Shown one piece after another: positions 31,173 through 41,578 of a stretch of DNA of 64,000 nt. The notes beneath the pieces are model-generated. The model was given only the letters and a program-made list of their open reading frames with translations, was not told where the DNA came from and ran no database searches. The stretch spans positions 70,763,544-70,827,543 of the forward strand of contig NC_071354.1 of NCBI RefSeq assembly GCF_943734655.1. Direction: 5' to 3'. The position numbers were made by a program, and so were the translations under genes. The stretch is from Sabethes cyaneus. Its lineage: Eukaryota > Arthropoda > Insecta > Diptera > Culicidae. Within the stretch, counting starts at the first letter, position 1. Each line of letters opens with the position of its first letter.

Positions 31173-32456
31173 AAGGGTGTCCCACATCAAATTGCACCAC
31201 AAAAGAAACGCTGTAGAAAATTACCCAATTGACCGATCCTTTTCAAATTTTCAGACAATAAAATTTAACCCATCAGTAAGCTTCCGACATATTTATTTCA
31301 TTCAGTTTCAATACCATAAGCGTATGCTCGCACCTTACGCTTAACTCCACTCATAAGGTTCTGTCTGGTTGCAGCTTCTTCTGAACGGAAACCCACTTTT
31401 TCCTCATATCTTCCTCAGATTTAACCTCCTGTGAAAGCTTTCATACTGCCTGCTTTAAAATAGCTCAGTATTTTTTGATGGGCCTTAGTTCCGGTGCGTT
31501 GGAGAGATTCACTTCCTTGAGTACGAAAGTAACCCCGTTGACTTCGTACCACTCCAGGACATCCTTTGAATAGTGGCACGAAGCTAGATCCAGCCAGAGG
31601 GTCGTAGGGCCCTCGTGTTGCTTCAACAGAGGAAGCAGACGCTTCTGTAGACAATACTTCTGGTAGATCTACCCGTTTACAATCCCGGTAGTCCCGAACG
31701 GCGCACTCCGTTGGCTACATGAGCAGATGATAAGCGATCATGTATCATGTATTTATTGGTAAACTTTGAAAGTTTCTGCTTCCGGAACATCAAACTTGTG
31801 CTGGGCGGTGAAGAACAGTAGTCCTGGAAGCTACCGGAAGTTCGCCTTGACGTAAATCTCATCATCCGTAATGAGACAATGAGGTTTCGTCAGCATCTGG
31901 GTGTCCAGTTTCCGGGCCAGTGACTTTCCCACCATATTTTGACACTCGTCACGAATTGGAGCCTTCTGCACTTTGTACGTATGCAGTCCATTCCGGTCTT
32001 CGGCTCGTTGAACGAAAGACTTGGACAGATTCAACTTTTTGGTCATATCCCTGACCGAAGCATTGGGAGTCCGTCTAAACGTTTTTACTGCATGTTTGTG
32101 ATCCTGATCATTAATTGAACATCCATTCTGACCGTATTTCTCCAACCGTTCGATACCCAGAGTTTTGTAGTTAAGTTCAATCAAACGACGCACCGTTGAC
32201 TGTACTATTCCGAGTTGTTTTCCGAAGTCCCGATGAGAAAGTTGAGGATTTTCCAGGTGCTTGCGCAAAATAAATTCGCAACGTTGCTTTTTGGGTGACG
32301 CCATTTTTTCCACATTTCGAAAAACTGACCGCGATAAAAATGTAATGTAAACTATACACTCTGAACTAATTCTACCCAAATTTCTAAGAGAAAATACTTA
32401 ATGGGGGATTTTCTACAGCGTTTCTTTTGCAGTGCAATTTAATGTGTGACACCCTT
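31173..32456 (-). mobile_element. ITmD37E-like mariner-group transposon with both ends
   Basis: Terminal inverted repeats of about 50 bp are visible: AAGGGTGTCCCACATCAAAT at 31173 and, inverted, AAGGGTGTCACACATTAAAT ending at 32456, both continuing into AAAAGAAACGCTGTAGAAAA. TA precedes the left end; the right neighbour is now AA, so the TA duplication looks mutated. Total length 1284 bp fits a full-size member. The transposase motifs match the D37E family described from mosquitoes (family recognised from memory of its motifs). Confidence 0.85.
31430..32304 (-). pseudogene. D37E-type transposase, inactivated
   Basis: The ATG at 32304 starts MASPKKQRCEFILRKHLENP with a helix-turn-helix region (QLSHRDFGKQLGI, then STVRRLIELN), followed by KTFRRTPNASVRDMTKKLN as a second helix-turn-helix. 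The first catalytic Asp lies in LITDDEIYVKANF. A TAG then replaces the residue after NFR. Further frameshifted parts give TLWLDLASCHYSKDVLEWY (second Asp) and APELRPIKKY. The third acidic residue is Lys instead of Glu (codon at 31474-31476) and a stop follows two codons later. It cannot be active. Confidence 0.85.
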
Positions 32457-32801
32457 AAAACACAATTCGTGAGCAATTATACAGTAATACAGGATTGTAA
32501 CGCAATGTAGTTGAATATGTAGTTGTATCCAATTCTTGCAGGACGTAATTTATGATTAACCATTATTTAACCCTTTTCTCCCAGCGTTGCAAAAACGTAA
32601 CGCACTCTTCTATCGAGTATAGCGACAGCTAGGTTTGAGTAATATCAACTTGAACCCAAAAAAACAAATAAATATTCCAAAATAACGCCGTGTCGACATA
32701 ACAACTCTTACTAACTTTCAGTCTGTTTAAAATAGTAACTTTGCCGCCGAAAGGTGAAGGCAAAACCGGGAACGCCCCTGAGAGTATTCCAAATCTAATG
32801 T
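32457..32801. other. Unassigned interval
   Basis: No feature was recognised between the transposon and the following MITE. Confidence 0.35.
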
Positions 32802-32909
32802 CCCAAGCAGCACACATTTGGCACTTTTAGTTGCAGCAACTCATTTATGACTAAAATTGGTCACAAATCGGTTGCCGCAACTGGTTTGTAACAACTGTGC
32901 TACTAGGGG
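32802..32909. mobile_element. Small foldback MITE with CCCWAGYAGCACA ends
   Basis: CCCAAGCAGCACACA at the left and the inverse of CCCTAGTAGCACAGTTG at the right are imperfect terminal inverted repeats. The interior is itself loosely palindromic (GTTGCAGCAACTCA and its counterpart GGTTGCCGCAACTG). It is ~108 bp, noncoding and probably transposase-dependent. No clear target duplication was seen. Confidence 0.55.
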
Positions 32910-33755
32910 TTCTAATCTTTGCGAATCAATCAAGCTATGTTAAAAATGCATACCACCCCCCATCTCCTTGTAACCCCTGCATTTGATATTTTTCAGCATA
33001 CCGAACGGGACAGAAGGTCAAAATTAAAAATATATGTTTTATAAGAAATAGTTACGCTATAACAACGGCAGTATAATCGCCTAACAGTCTCATTCATATA
33101 GGAAATTTCATAGAAAATGGGACAGTTAAGCAATTCACAGCACTAAATGCTTCATTGTTTCTCGTCTAATTGCAGATTAGCTTAATTATATCGACTTTGC
33201 CTTCCTAGATTCATATAACATCAATTGTGTCGCAAGAATGTGCCCCACTGTTTGCTCCCTCATATGTCAATGGACTTCATTTTGAGTTCCATTGGTTTCG
33301 CTCTTGTTGGTTTTATTTAAAAGTTTTATCGTTATAAATATTATGTAGCTGAACTGAATTCGTAGGTAGTGTATCTAAAAATGTATTAAGATTGGAATCT
33401 TTATGCTGAAACACTTTATTTTCAATACGTCCTACTTGCCCCGGGCAGTTGTATTGAAGTGCCGCCTTCATTTCGACTCATATTCAATGCCGTTTGTCAA
33501 ATTATACAAGTTTTCGTATGTAACTTGTTGATACACTAGTTATGTTTACTTATTGTCAGGAAAATATGTATTTTTACGAATATAGGGATGGGAACTATCA
33601 TTAAAATTGTTTTCCATGACGGCGTTGAAGCAATAAACAGGAAATCGTAATATTATAACTGCGTTATTCATTGTAAGTTTACATTGTAATTTAGCAGACG
33701 GGTTTCATGGCTCGCGCAACTACGGACTAGGTTTTTTACCATCCGAAAGATCTTG
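32910..33755. other. Unassigned AT-rich interval
   Basis: Nothing recognisable on either strand. Confidence 0.4.
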
Positions 33756-34300
33756 CAGAGATGTTGGGATCGAGAGTACAACCCGCCCACGCATCATATC
33801 TTTATTGATTTCAAAGCAGCATACGATACAGTCGATCGTGCACATACTGCACGAAACCAGTTTTCCAGATAAACTGACGCGACTGACCAAAGCTACATTG
33901 GAACGAGTGATGTGTTTCGCGCGTCTCGGGGACACACTCGAATCGCGGCGAGGGTTGAGACAAGGTAACGGTTTATCCAGCATGCTGTTTAACGTCGCTA
34001 TTGAGGCGGTGATCCGCTAATTCCTAAGCTTAGCAGATAAATGCATCAAAGACAAAATACATTAAAGGAAGAGGCTTAAAGGAAACAAACGCGTGCCTTC
34101 CACAGACGGTAACCGTTAATAGCGACGAACTAGAAGTAGTGGATGGGTTCGCGCATTTAGGATCGCTGGTGAGTTCGGGCAATACCACTAGTAAGGAGAT
34201 CCAGCGGCACATTCAAACAAGAAATCGGGCCTACACACTTAAAAAAATCAGAGGGGTTGTGCACAAGATACGACCGCATATACAGGTGACGCAGGATTAC
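33756..34300 (+). pseudogene. RTE-clade LINE fragment lacking the catalytic FADD region
   Basis: In order: HIFIDFKAAYDTVDR (motif A), FPDKLTRLTKATLERVMC, SRRGLRQGNGLSSMLFNVAI (motif B). A jump then leads to GRGLKETNACLPQTVTVNSD, ELEVVDGFAHLGSLVSSGN and TSKEIQRHIQTRNRAY. The segment between motif B and GRGLKE, which should contain the catalytic FADD, is missing. It is the same subfamily as 60225-61120, where a different segment is lost. Confidence 0.7.
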
Positions 34301-34661
34301 GTATGTAAGTCTCTTTGTAGTGATAATAGCATGTATCCATGCTTGTAATCATTCGATTCTTCATGTATCCATGCTATGTGCAACATATATGCATGCTACA
34401 TGCGTGGTATGTAACATTTATCAAAGTAGTAACATTGCATACGTTCAATCCTCAAAAGATTTCAGAGTTATTTCTATGTGCATTTGGAAACAGGCTTGAT
34501 TCTCAGTTTTTTGCTCAGTAGATCCTCATTTGACTGCAGCGCCTCAATTAAACAGAATTCGAAAAAGTAGTGTATACGGTAATTGTAGAGCTAATTATTA
34601 TCTACATTATTGTTGAAGAAAGTATAGTTTTATTTTTTTGTATTTACGGCGCTATGCGATT
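34301..34661. other. Unassigned interval with TGCAT-rich patch
   Basis: Repeated CATGCT, TGTATCC and TATGCAT words lie at 34328-34410. No gene was recognised. Confidence 0.35.
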
Positions 34662-34713
34662 GCTACCCCGTTGGTAGCCAACTGAGCGCTCTTTTTGCTA
34701 CCAGCGGGGTAGC
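34662..34713. repeat. 17-bp inverted repeat hairpin
   Basis: GCTACCCCGTTGGTAGC (34662-34678) and GCTACCAGCGGGGTAGC (34697-34713) pair with one mismatch across an 18-base loop. Each arm also contains internal GGTAGC/GCTACC symmetry. It stands at the edge of the inverted 93-bp satellite locus. Confidence 0.65.
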
Positions 34714-34734
34714 GCTCGTAAGAAATCTGTTGGC

Positions 34735-34860
34735 ACGAGGGGGCTTTGTCGCTCTTTCTGGCGTACTTCCCAAGCAAGGACATCAAAATGGTCTAGGTTT
34801 AATCGCGGTGTTAAGAAATCTTGTTGAAATAAGTAAACTTTGTCATATTCATCTCGTCTT
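34735..34860 (-). repeat. 93-bp satellite, locus 2 (inverted)
   Basis: The reverse complement contains TCAACAAGATTTCTTAA, ACCTAGACCATTTTGATGTC and GGGAAGTACGCCAGAAAGAG in the same order as the units at 26030-26245. About one and a third units are present. Confidence 0.6.
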
Positions 34861-35384
34861 TGTACCCGCGGATATGCAGAACATCTAAACTGAGCGAAGT
34901 AGCTGACTGTATCGGCAAACAAATCATCTACCCTGCGATAGAGTACGAAATTGGGGAGACAACCCGTATAGCTTCTTAGGTTTGCAGGCCGTTTCGGAAG
35001 ATGGATCCTATTATGAATACCTGAATACTACTACCTGAATGGGAAATTGGCCATAAGTCTTTTTATGATTGTCGACGGGTGTTTCCACGGGCACCGGTTT
35101 ATTTGGTCTCCAAGTTATCAAAACGGCGTTTCGAAGGACGATCGCGATGTAACTGATCCTCAGTGTTCACTGTTGCGCTCTATAGAGACGAGCTGACCTT
35201 TAAAGTGAGCGAAGCTCGTCAGTTTTATACACTAACCGCACATTCGCTCTGCACGTTCAACGGCAATGTAGAATACTGAGTTTAAGAACGTTCTTGCTTT
35301 AGTCCATCCACCGTTCATCTATTCTGTCACCGTAGATAATGAGGCCTCGTTAATCATTAGAGCCTGTTCATAATTTTAATTTCC
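34861..35384. other. Unassigned interval
   Basis: No domain-bearing frame or clear repeat. Confidence 0.35.
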
Positions 35385-35530
35385 CTAGTGTCGTTTGAAT
35401 TATCTTAATTAGCTTCGTCAGACAACCTTGTTCAAGCCCACATTTGTCATAGTTCATTTCGCTTAACCGAATCATACGCTGCCTTGAAATCTTGTAACAG
35501 ATGTTGAGTGTGTATGTTGTACCAAAAACT
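35385..35530 (-). pseudogene. Short RTE-clade LINE fragment
   Basis: The reverse complement resembles the RTE segment around motif A: a TACACACTCAACATCTG word followed by CAAGATTTCAAGGCAGCGTA, TGATTCGGTTAAGCGAAATG and AACTATGAC. The protein-level match (DFKAAYDSVKRNE) is disrupted by frameshifts. The nucleotide order parallels 49860-49925. Confidence 0.45.
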
Positions 35531-35600
35531 TATCTAGATTTTAGAATCCGTCACAGAGTAAACAGCTGTCGTAGTCATGATAGTTAAATTTGGCTGCCTT

Positions 35601-35754
35601 ATTAGAGACACGCTACCGAGTCTCGTGATGTGTTTACCATCTTGGTTTTAGCATTCGAGACACCACATTTCTAAATTCTACCGTCGGCTTAGAGGAAGAA
35701 CCGTCGGCTCGGCTTACCGTCGGCGGTTAGAAGATATCGTGAGCCGTCTCTAAT
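35601..35754. mobile_element. Putative MITE with ATTAGAGAC ends
   Basis: ATTAGAGAC at 35601 and its inverse GTCTCTAAT ending at 35754 bracket 154 bp. The inner arms continue loosely (CGAGTCTCGTGA against CGGCTCACGAT). Three ACCGTCGGC words lie inside at 35679-35724. A flanking target duplication is not clear, so this is tentative. Confidence 0.4.
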
Positions 35755-38700
35755 GTGGAATTCAAATGCTCACCTGATTGAAGTAACGATATTTTGCCTT
35801 GCAATGGAATCTTCCGTCTTAGCATGCGACTTTGGTTTTCGCTGGGGCTGATTACCCTATCTTTACTATCGAAAACTATCGTAAATATCTCCTAACAAAC
35901 TCGAAATCGTAACTAAAGCTGGATAAAGTGGGATCAAGTTGATTTTCTGTCGTATATAATGATAATGACTGACATACATACGATTTTCAGCACAAATTCG
36001 TAGAGTAGTACGGAGCGACTCGCGCTTAATCGGATATTATCGTATATAAATACTTATATAGTCGTAACGCTCAAAATTATTCGTAATCATGTACATCGCC
36101 TCCAAAATAGTACGGATATGCCAATTTTGCGCATGAAATACGATTTATTTAGCATGTATATCTGTTCGTAATGCTGATTTTTACCTTGTTTATACATAAG
36201 AAAATCTAGCTAGTTGGGAATTGATTGAAAGTTACTATTGGCATTAAGGCATTAGGCATTAAGGTAAATTAAGGCTTTCAAGGCATTAAGATAAAAATAA
36301 CATAGGTTGAAAAGTACCAAATTGCCGTCCAATATGTAATGTTTCATTTTAATTACCATTCATTTTCAAACAAACAGAGTGTTTTGCAATAAAAAGCACA
36401 GTCAATCAGTAAAATCGATATAAATTTACTCACTTCATCGAATTGAGTTATCAGAGAAAAGCATCAACAGAGTAATTTTGTCTCATAACAGCGTATAAAA
36501 TATTTGTTTGTGTCGAGCAAAATGTAATTATAATTTCCCAGAATCATGGAAGCCAGCAACCATCAGTTTGTTTTCTGATTAATTACCTGCTACCCAAAAA
36601 TAAGCGGACCAGCTAACCGCACAATAATAATCGGTACGGGTCGAACCCATTTTCGTTTTCCCGCAAAAGCACTAACGCCAGAGGGTGCTACTGTGCTGCT
36701 GCGCTGTTTCATTGCATTTCATTGTTTTGCGTATAGCAAAAGAAAAATTGACCTCGAGCCCCGTTTCGAATGGAAATTGCAACGGAAAAACACCCAAGCG
36801 ATAACACAATAATAAAATTGCATTCACATGTCACCGGCTTTTGGAACACGACAAAAAAGATCCGTTCTCCATTAGCTTTGTACTGGTTGTGGTGATGAAA
36901 TGATAGGAGAATATGGGATTGTTCCGCTGATTTCTCGCGGAATTCACACTTTTCCACCGCTAATACCTACTGGGAAAAGCCTAACGGCTTAAAACCCTGA
37001 AACTCCCTTGCCGACTATTTTATCAAAGCAAAAACCACGGTGTCACACTTGTCAGTTTGTCGCTGTTGTGTACCAAACAGCAGTGTAGTTAGCCAGCAGC
37101 CGGCACTAATGTATAATTTATGCTGATTTGTCCCCCGGGTCAGATAGTGAATAGCAACACCCGGAGACCCTATCAATCGTGTACAATTGCGTCGGTCAAG
37201 CGACGGGCTAGGATAAGGCAAAAACACCGCTCTGCTGTGGTCATTTGTTTTTCCATGCATGCAAACTAGTAGGTCAGATTGTCTAAGCCGTCGGCGCAAT
37301 CAACCACGATAAAATATCCGGAACAAATACCTAGGTGGATCACGTTTGCTGACACGAGTTCTTTTCCGAGTTGGGGATAAATCATTTTGGGTTGCAAAAT
37401 GTTTGCCCCAGTCGCAGGACACATTCCATACCGCGTGCCGTGTAATTAGTATAATTCAAAATCGTATTATCTGAAACTAAATTGTACTATTTAGAACATT
37501 TTTATGATGTCCAGGTCGTATCCGCAAATTATTCAATTATCTTCGCACGCGGATAGGTCAATTATCTTCCGCGGTACAGTAAATACCGCTCGACCCGAGT
37601 CGTTAAGTTCCATTTATGACAGAAATACAGAAACATGGTTGCGGCCTCTTTGTAAACTGTCTCAGCGGAAGATTCAGCTCGTAAACGGGGAGAAACTATA
37701 AACGCAAAAAACAAGGGGAAATATAAACGAAACGCTATTCTAGCTTCAAATGACTCCTGGTGAAGTTTCAACCTTCATGTGCAAATGTTCCGTTATCTTG
37801 CAATTAAGTTACGATAATACTCGCTCTTCCCGTCCGATAAACGAAGAATGAATCGCAGATTATTTCAGCATTAAACATCAGTAAACTTAATAAACTCTAT
37901 CAGACTGGGTTGTTGTTGTTGTTGTATTACCGTGAGGAGTTAATCAATAATTAGATAACGGTATTGGAAATAATTTACAAGTCTGGGACTAGTCCTGTCG
38001 CACTATTTCACAAAGCGTGAGCAGTTACTTTAATAGCTGGAAAAAGTGGGTCTGGGAATCGACCTGGAGTGTCATTCTGTGGTTAGACGCAAATGACCCT
38101 CAGGGTTTTTTGGATGCTTTTGGGAATTAAAACTGCCTGGAATGTTCTATTTTAAAGTGTATATAACAAATATAACAAGAGCTTGGCACGGTATATTAGG
38201 CATGCGTCTAATTATTGGGTTTACTTTGTTTTCGTGTTACATGACCCTTAACCATCTAACGGGGAAGGCCGTCTGTTGATAGCCTTTTTTCTTGAAGCTT
38301 CAGAACCACAACTACGAAACTTGTTTTGAATTGACAGTGTGAAAAATGCGCTGAAAACAGGTTTCATGACATTTTGGCATTAATATCATAACATTCTGAT
38401 CATGCGTTCAAGAGTTATCCTCTTTCAAAAATAAGGCCATTCAGGAAAATGGCAAAAAATTATTGCGCGAATGTTTCCTTTTTCACTTTTGAAGAAAACG
38501 CACTTCTAGAGCAAAGGTAGAGTAATCTAGATTAGTAATTGTTTCCCCCTTCAGGATATGGAGTACAGAGGGTTGGCAGAAAACAAAAGAAGACTGAAGA
38601 ATAACTGCGGTATCCTATATAATCACAGCTGTATAATATTTCACCGGCGAAAGCCGTCGATCAATCGATTTGTCTGTTCACCATTGAAAATATGCATGCT

Positions 38701-39379
38701 ATGCATGAGCTCATTAGGAAGCCGCTTCTGCATACTTTCACTCACCTATTCAATCGAGGAATATAGTTTGCAGCAAATCGATCTTTTGTTTTTCGCACTC
38801 GAAGTGCAAATAAAGCAAACATGAAGTGTTAGAATTTAATACATAGGAGATGATGTTTCTGTTTTACGTTTTTGCTGAGCTGCTTCGAAAATTCCTCCAT
38901 AGTATATTAAAAATGTGTATGTGTGTGCTTTGCTCAAGAGCAATGAGATCTTAAATAAAAGTATTTCTACGTGAAATATGCCAAAAACATGAAAAATCTT
39001 GCACTAATATCCGATAGAATAAATAATAAATTATCAGCAGTTTCCATAGTTGTGCAGCATATGCGCATTAAATTTTTATCGTGCATATTGAAATGATTGG
39101 TAGATAAAATCAACGCACCATCCAAACTTTGCTTTTTTAAAAACCAGTCGCTTAAACAAAATTAATATATTCAATTAGTCAATCTCAATTTATAGCTTCT
39201 TTGACATGAAAACTGAATCGATCGTAAAAAAAGAGGAGGGTAATTCAATTTTTGGACGTAAAACGAGGGGCCGTTAATTCAAATTTCGGGTGTATTAAAG
39301 TGGACGTAAAACGAAATCATGTAAAATGAATGAGTGTAAAAAGTGATTGAAGTGTAATATAAACAGTCACAATAAACTG
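35755..39379. other. Unassigned interval
   Basis: Long stretch without recognisable genes or transposon proteins. A short ATTAAGGCATTAGGC repetition lies at 36240-36290 and a GTTGTTGTTGTT run at 37910-37923. Frames such as 37504-37701 have ATG starts but no family. It could be intronic or intergenic. Confidence 0.4.
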
Positions 39380-41225
39380 GCTTTACTGACTCTCCAATCG
39401 TCCCTAACATCCGCTGTTCTAGCATCCTCGTCGCAATTGCGCTCGTCCAACGGGTACGGGATCTGCCTCGAAGTCGTGGGCGTCTGTCGGGTTCACTGCT
39501 GAATATTGTTTTCGCTGGTCTCTCATCCGGCATCCTTGCTACGTGGCCAACCCATTGCAGTCTCCCGTGTTTTAGTCACCTCACATGATCCGTATCTTTG
39601 TATATTTGGTATATTTCATGGTTCATGCGCCTCCGCCACACTCTTTCTTCTAGCATGCCGCCAAGAATTGATCGCAGGATCTAGCGCTCGTACACACCAG
39701 TCGGTCGCTCTCATTCAACGTCCGTGATTCGTGACCGTAGAGTACGACCGGGAGCGTCTTATAGAGCACATGTCTTGTGCGGAGTTGCAGGCTACGGGAC
39801 CTCAGCTGGCAATCCGTAATCCGTAGAAATCTCTGTTGGCAGCCGCTATCCGCTTTTTTACTCCACATCGTTGTCACATGTCGCCAATGTGCCATGGTAA
39901 ACAAATTCGTCTACCACTTCAAAAGTATCTCCGTCTATCATCACCGCAGTTCCAACTCCCGAAGGGCCACCACACTCTCTACCAACCACCATATGCTTTG
40001 TGTTGGTAGAATTTATGATAAACCCTATTCTCGCAGCTTCCTCCTTAAGATGCATATACGCCTCTTCCGATGATATCGATGTCGTCCCAAAACCTAGGGG
40101 CATGCGAGATTTTGTGATGATGGTACCGCTTCTCTGCACGCCTATCCTTCGAATAGCTCCTTCTAATGCAATGTTGAACGGTGAAGTCGATAGTCTGTCA
40201 CCTTGCTTCGAACCATCTAACGTCACAGACAAGTCCGATGTCACACTCGCTATCCTGACGCTCGATTTTGAACTGTCAAGGGTAGCACGTATCAGCCTAA
40301 TCAGTTTTGTTGGTTTGGTTTTCCAATGTTCAAGTATAATCCGCCACAGCTTATTTCGTTTAACTGAATCGTACGTCGCCTTGAAGTCTACCAACAAGTG
40401 GTGAGTTTGTAAGTTGAGTTCCCAGAATTTATCAATGATTTATCGCAAGGTGGTCCGTTGAGCGTCCTTCTCGAAACTTGCATTGGTATTCGCCAACAAA
40501 GGTTTCCTGCAACGGCCTCTGTTTGAGAAACAGCATGCGGGAAACAATTTTGTATCCAGAATACAGAAGAGTAATGCCCTGATAATTACTGCATTTGAAT
40601 TGGCGGCCCTTTTTGTAATGAGGGCATATGAGACCTTCCAACCAGTTCGTAGGTAGTTGCTTCTCAGTCCAAACCTTTAATATAACCTGATGGATTGTAC
40701 AATACAGCTGTTCGCTTTCGACTTACAAAAGTTCGGCAGATATGCTGTCCTACACAGCTGCTTTGCCGTTTTTCAGCTCTCTAGCTGCTTTTCTAATCTC
40801 GTCCAAAGTTAGAGGATCCACGGTTGGCCACCTCCGATCTTTCAGTAATCAGGTTCCCCTCCTTGTTGTTGCACATAACAAGAGTTAGGTCGGTCCGGAT
40901 CCTAGTCCGGTTAAAGAAGTTCCTCGTATCGTGCCTTTCGAAGCAGGTCTCCGCCTCCGCAAGAACGTGGTCCCAGTGCTGGCGTTTCTTACGACGATGA
41001 AGTCTCCTTTCGGCAGCTCTAGCGTTCCGGTATCTCTCTCCCCCCGCTCTGGCGTGTTACAGTTGCAGCTAGCAAGTGACTTCTAGCTCGATTCTTCCCA
41101 TCAGTCACTCATTGGCACTCTGCGTCAAACCAGTCACTGGAAATGGCTACAGCAGTAGCACTCAAAACTTTTCGCGCTGTAGTACTGACCGCGTCGTGTA
41201 TGTACACCCACTGCTCGTTCAGGTT
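39380..41225 (-). pseudogene. RTE-clade LINE, 5'-truncated and frameshifted
   Basis: Read from 41225: SSDWFDAECQ, a stop, VTDGKNRARSHLLAATVTRQ, then ERRLHRRKKRQ (linker), GLICPHYKKGRQFKCSNYQG, VGEYQCKFREGRSTDH, LVDFKATYDSVKRNKLW (motif A), GSKQGDRLSTSPFNIALE (motif B), GFGTTSISS where the FADD block should be, ERGGPSGVGTAV-like and VDEFVYHGTLATCDND, and near the end PDERPAKTIFSSEP and RGRSRTRW. The FADD motif reads GFGTT, so catalysis is lost. The endonuclease is missing. It resembles the 48.8-kb copy over most of its length. Confidence 0.8.
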
Positions 41226-41337
41226 CTGACTGAACCGGCTTTATTAACAGTTTTATTATAGTTTTATAACTGGGTATAAGATACCACTATAAAACCTTTA
41301 TAAAATTCAAATAAACCCAAGCGGTTTTAGAATTTCT

Positions 41338-41578
41338 ACTTAGGAAGGAAGAGAAATGGGGTAGAAGAGATAGTAGAGAGAGGAAATATATTTTGCTGCA
41401 GAGTGTGGAGGGGAAAGAGGAGTATAAAAGAGAGGAAAAGAGGAGGGAAAAGAACGAGGAGACAAGAAAGGAAATAGATGAGATTGCTTTGCCGTATGAC
41501 TGTCCTGCCGAAAACAGAAAGTTTGAGATGTATAGAGAATCGAGAATATTCAGAGAGTGGAGAGAGGAAGGGTAATCT
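41338..41578 (+). repeat. Purine-rich tract, left part
   Basis: GA-rich plus strand (GGAAGAGAAATGGGG, AGAGGAGGGAAAAGAACGAG and similar) without a regular period. It stops at the Helitron start and the same texture resumes at 44112 beyond the Helitron. Confidence 0.75.
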
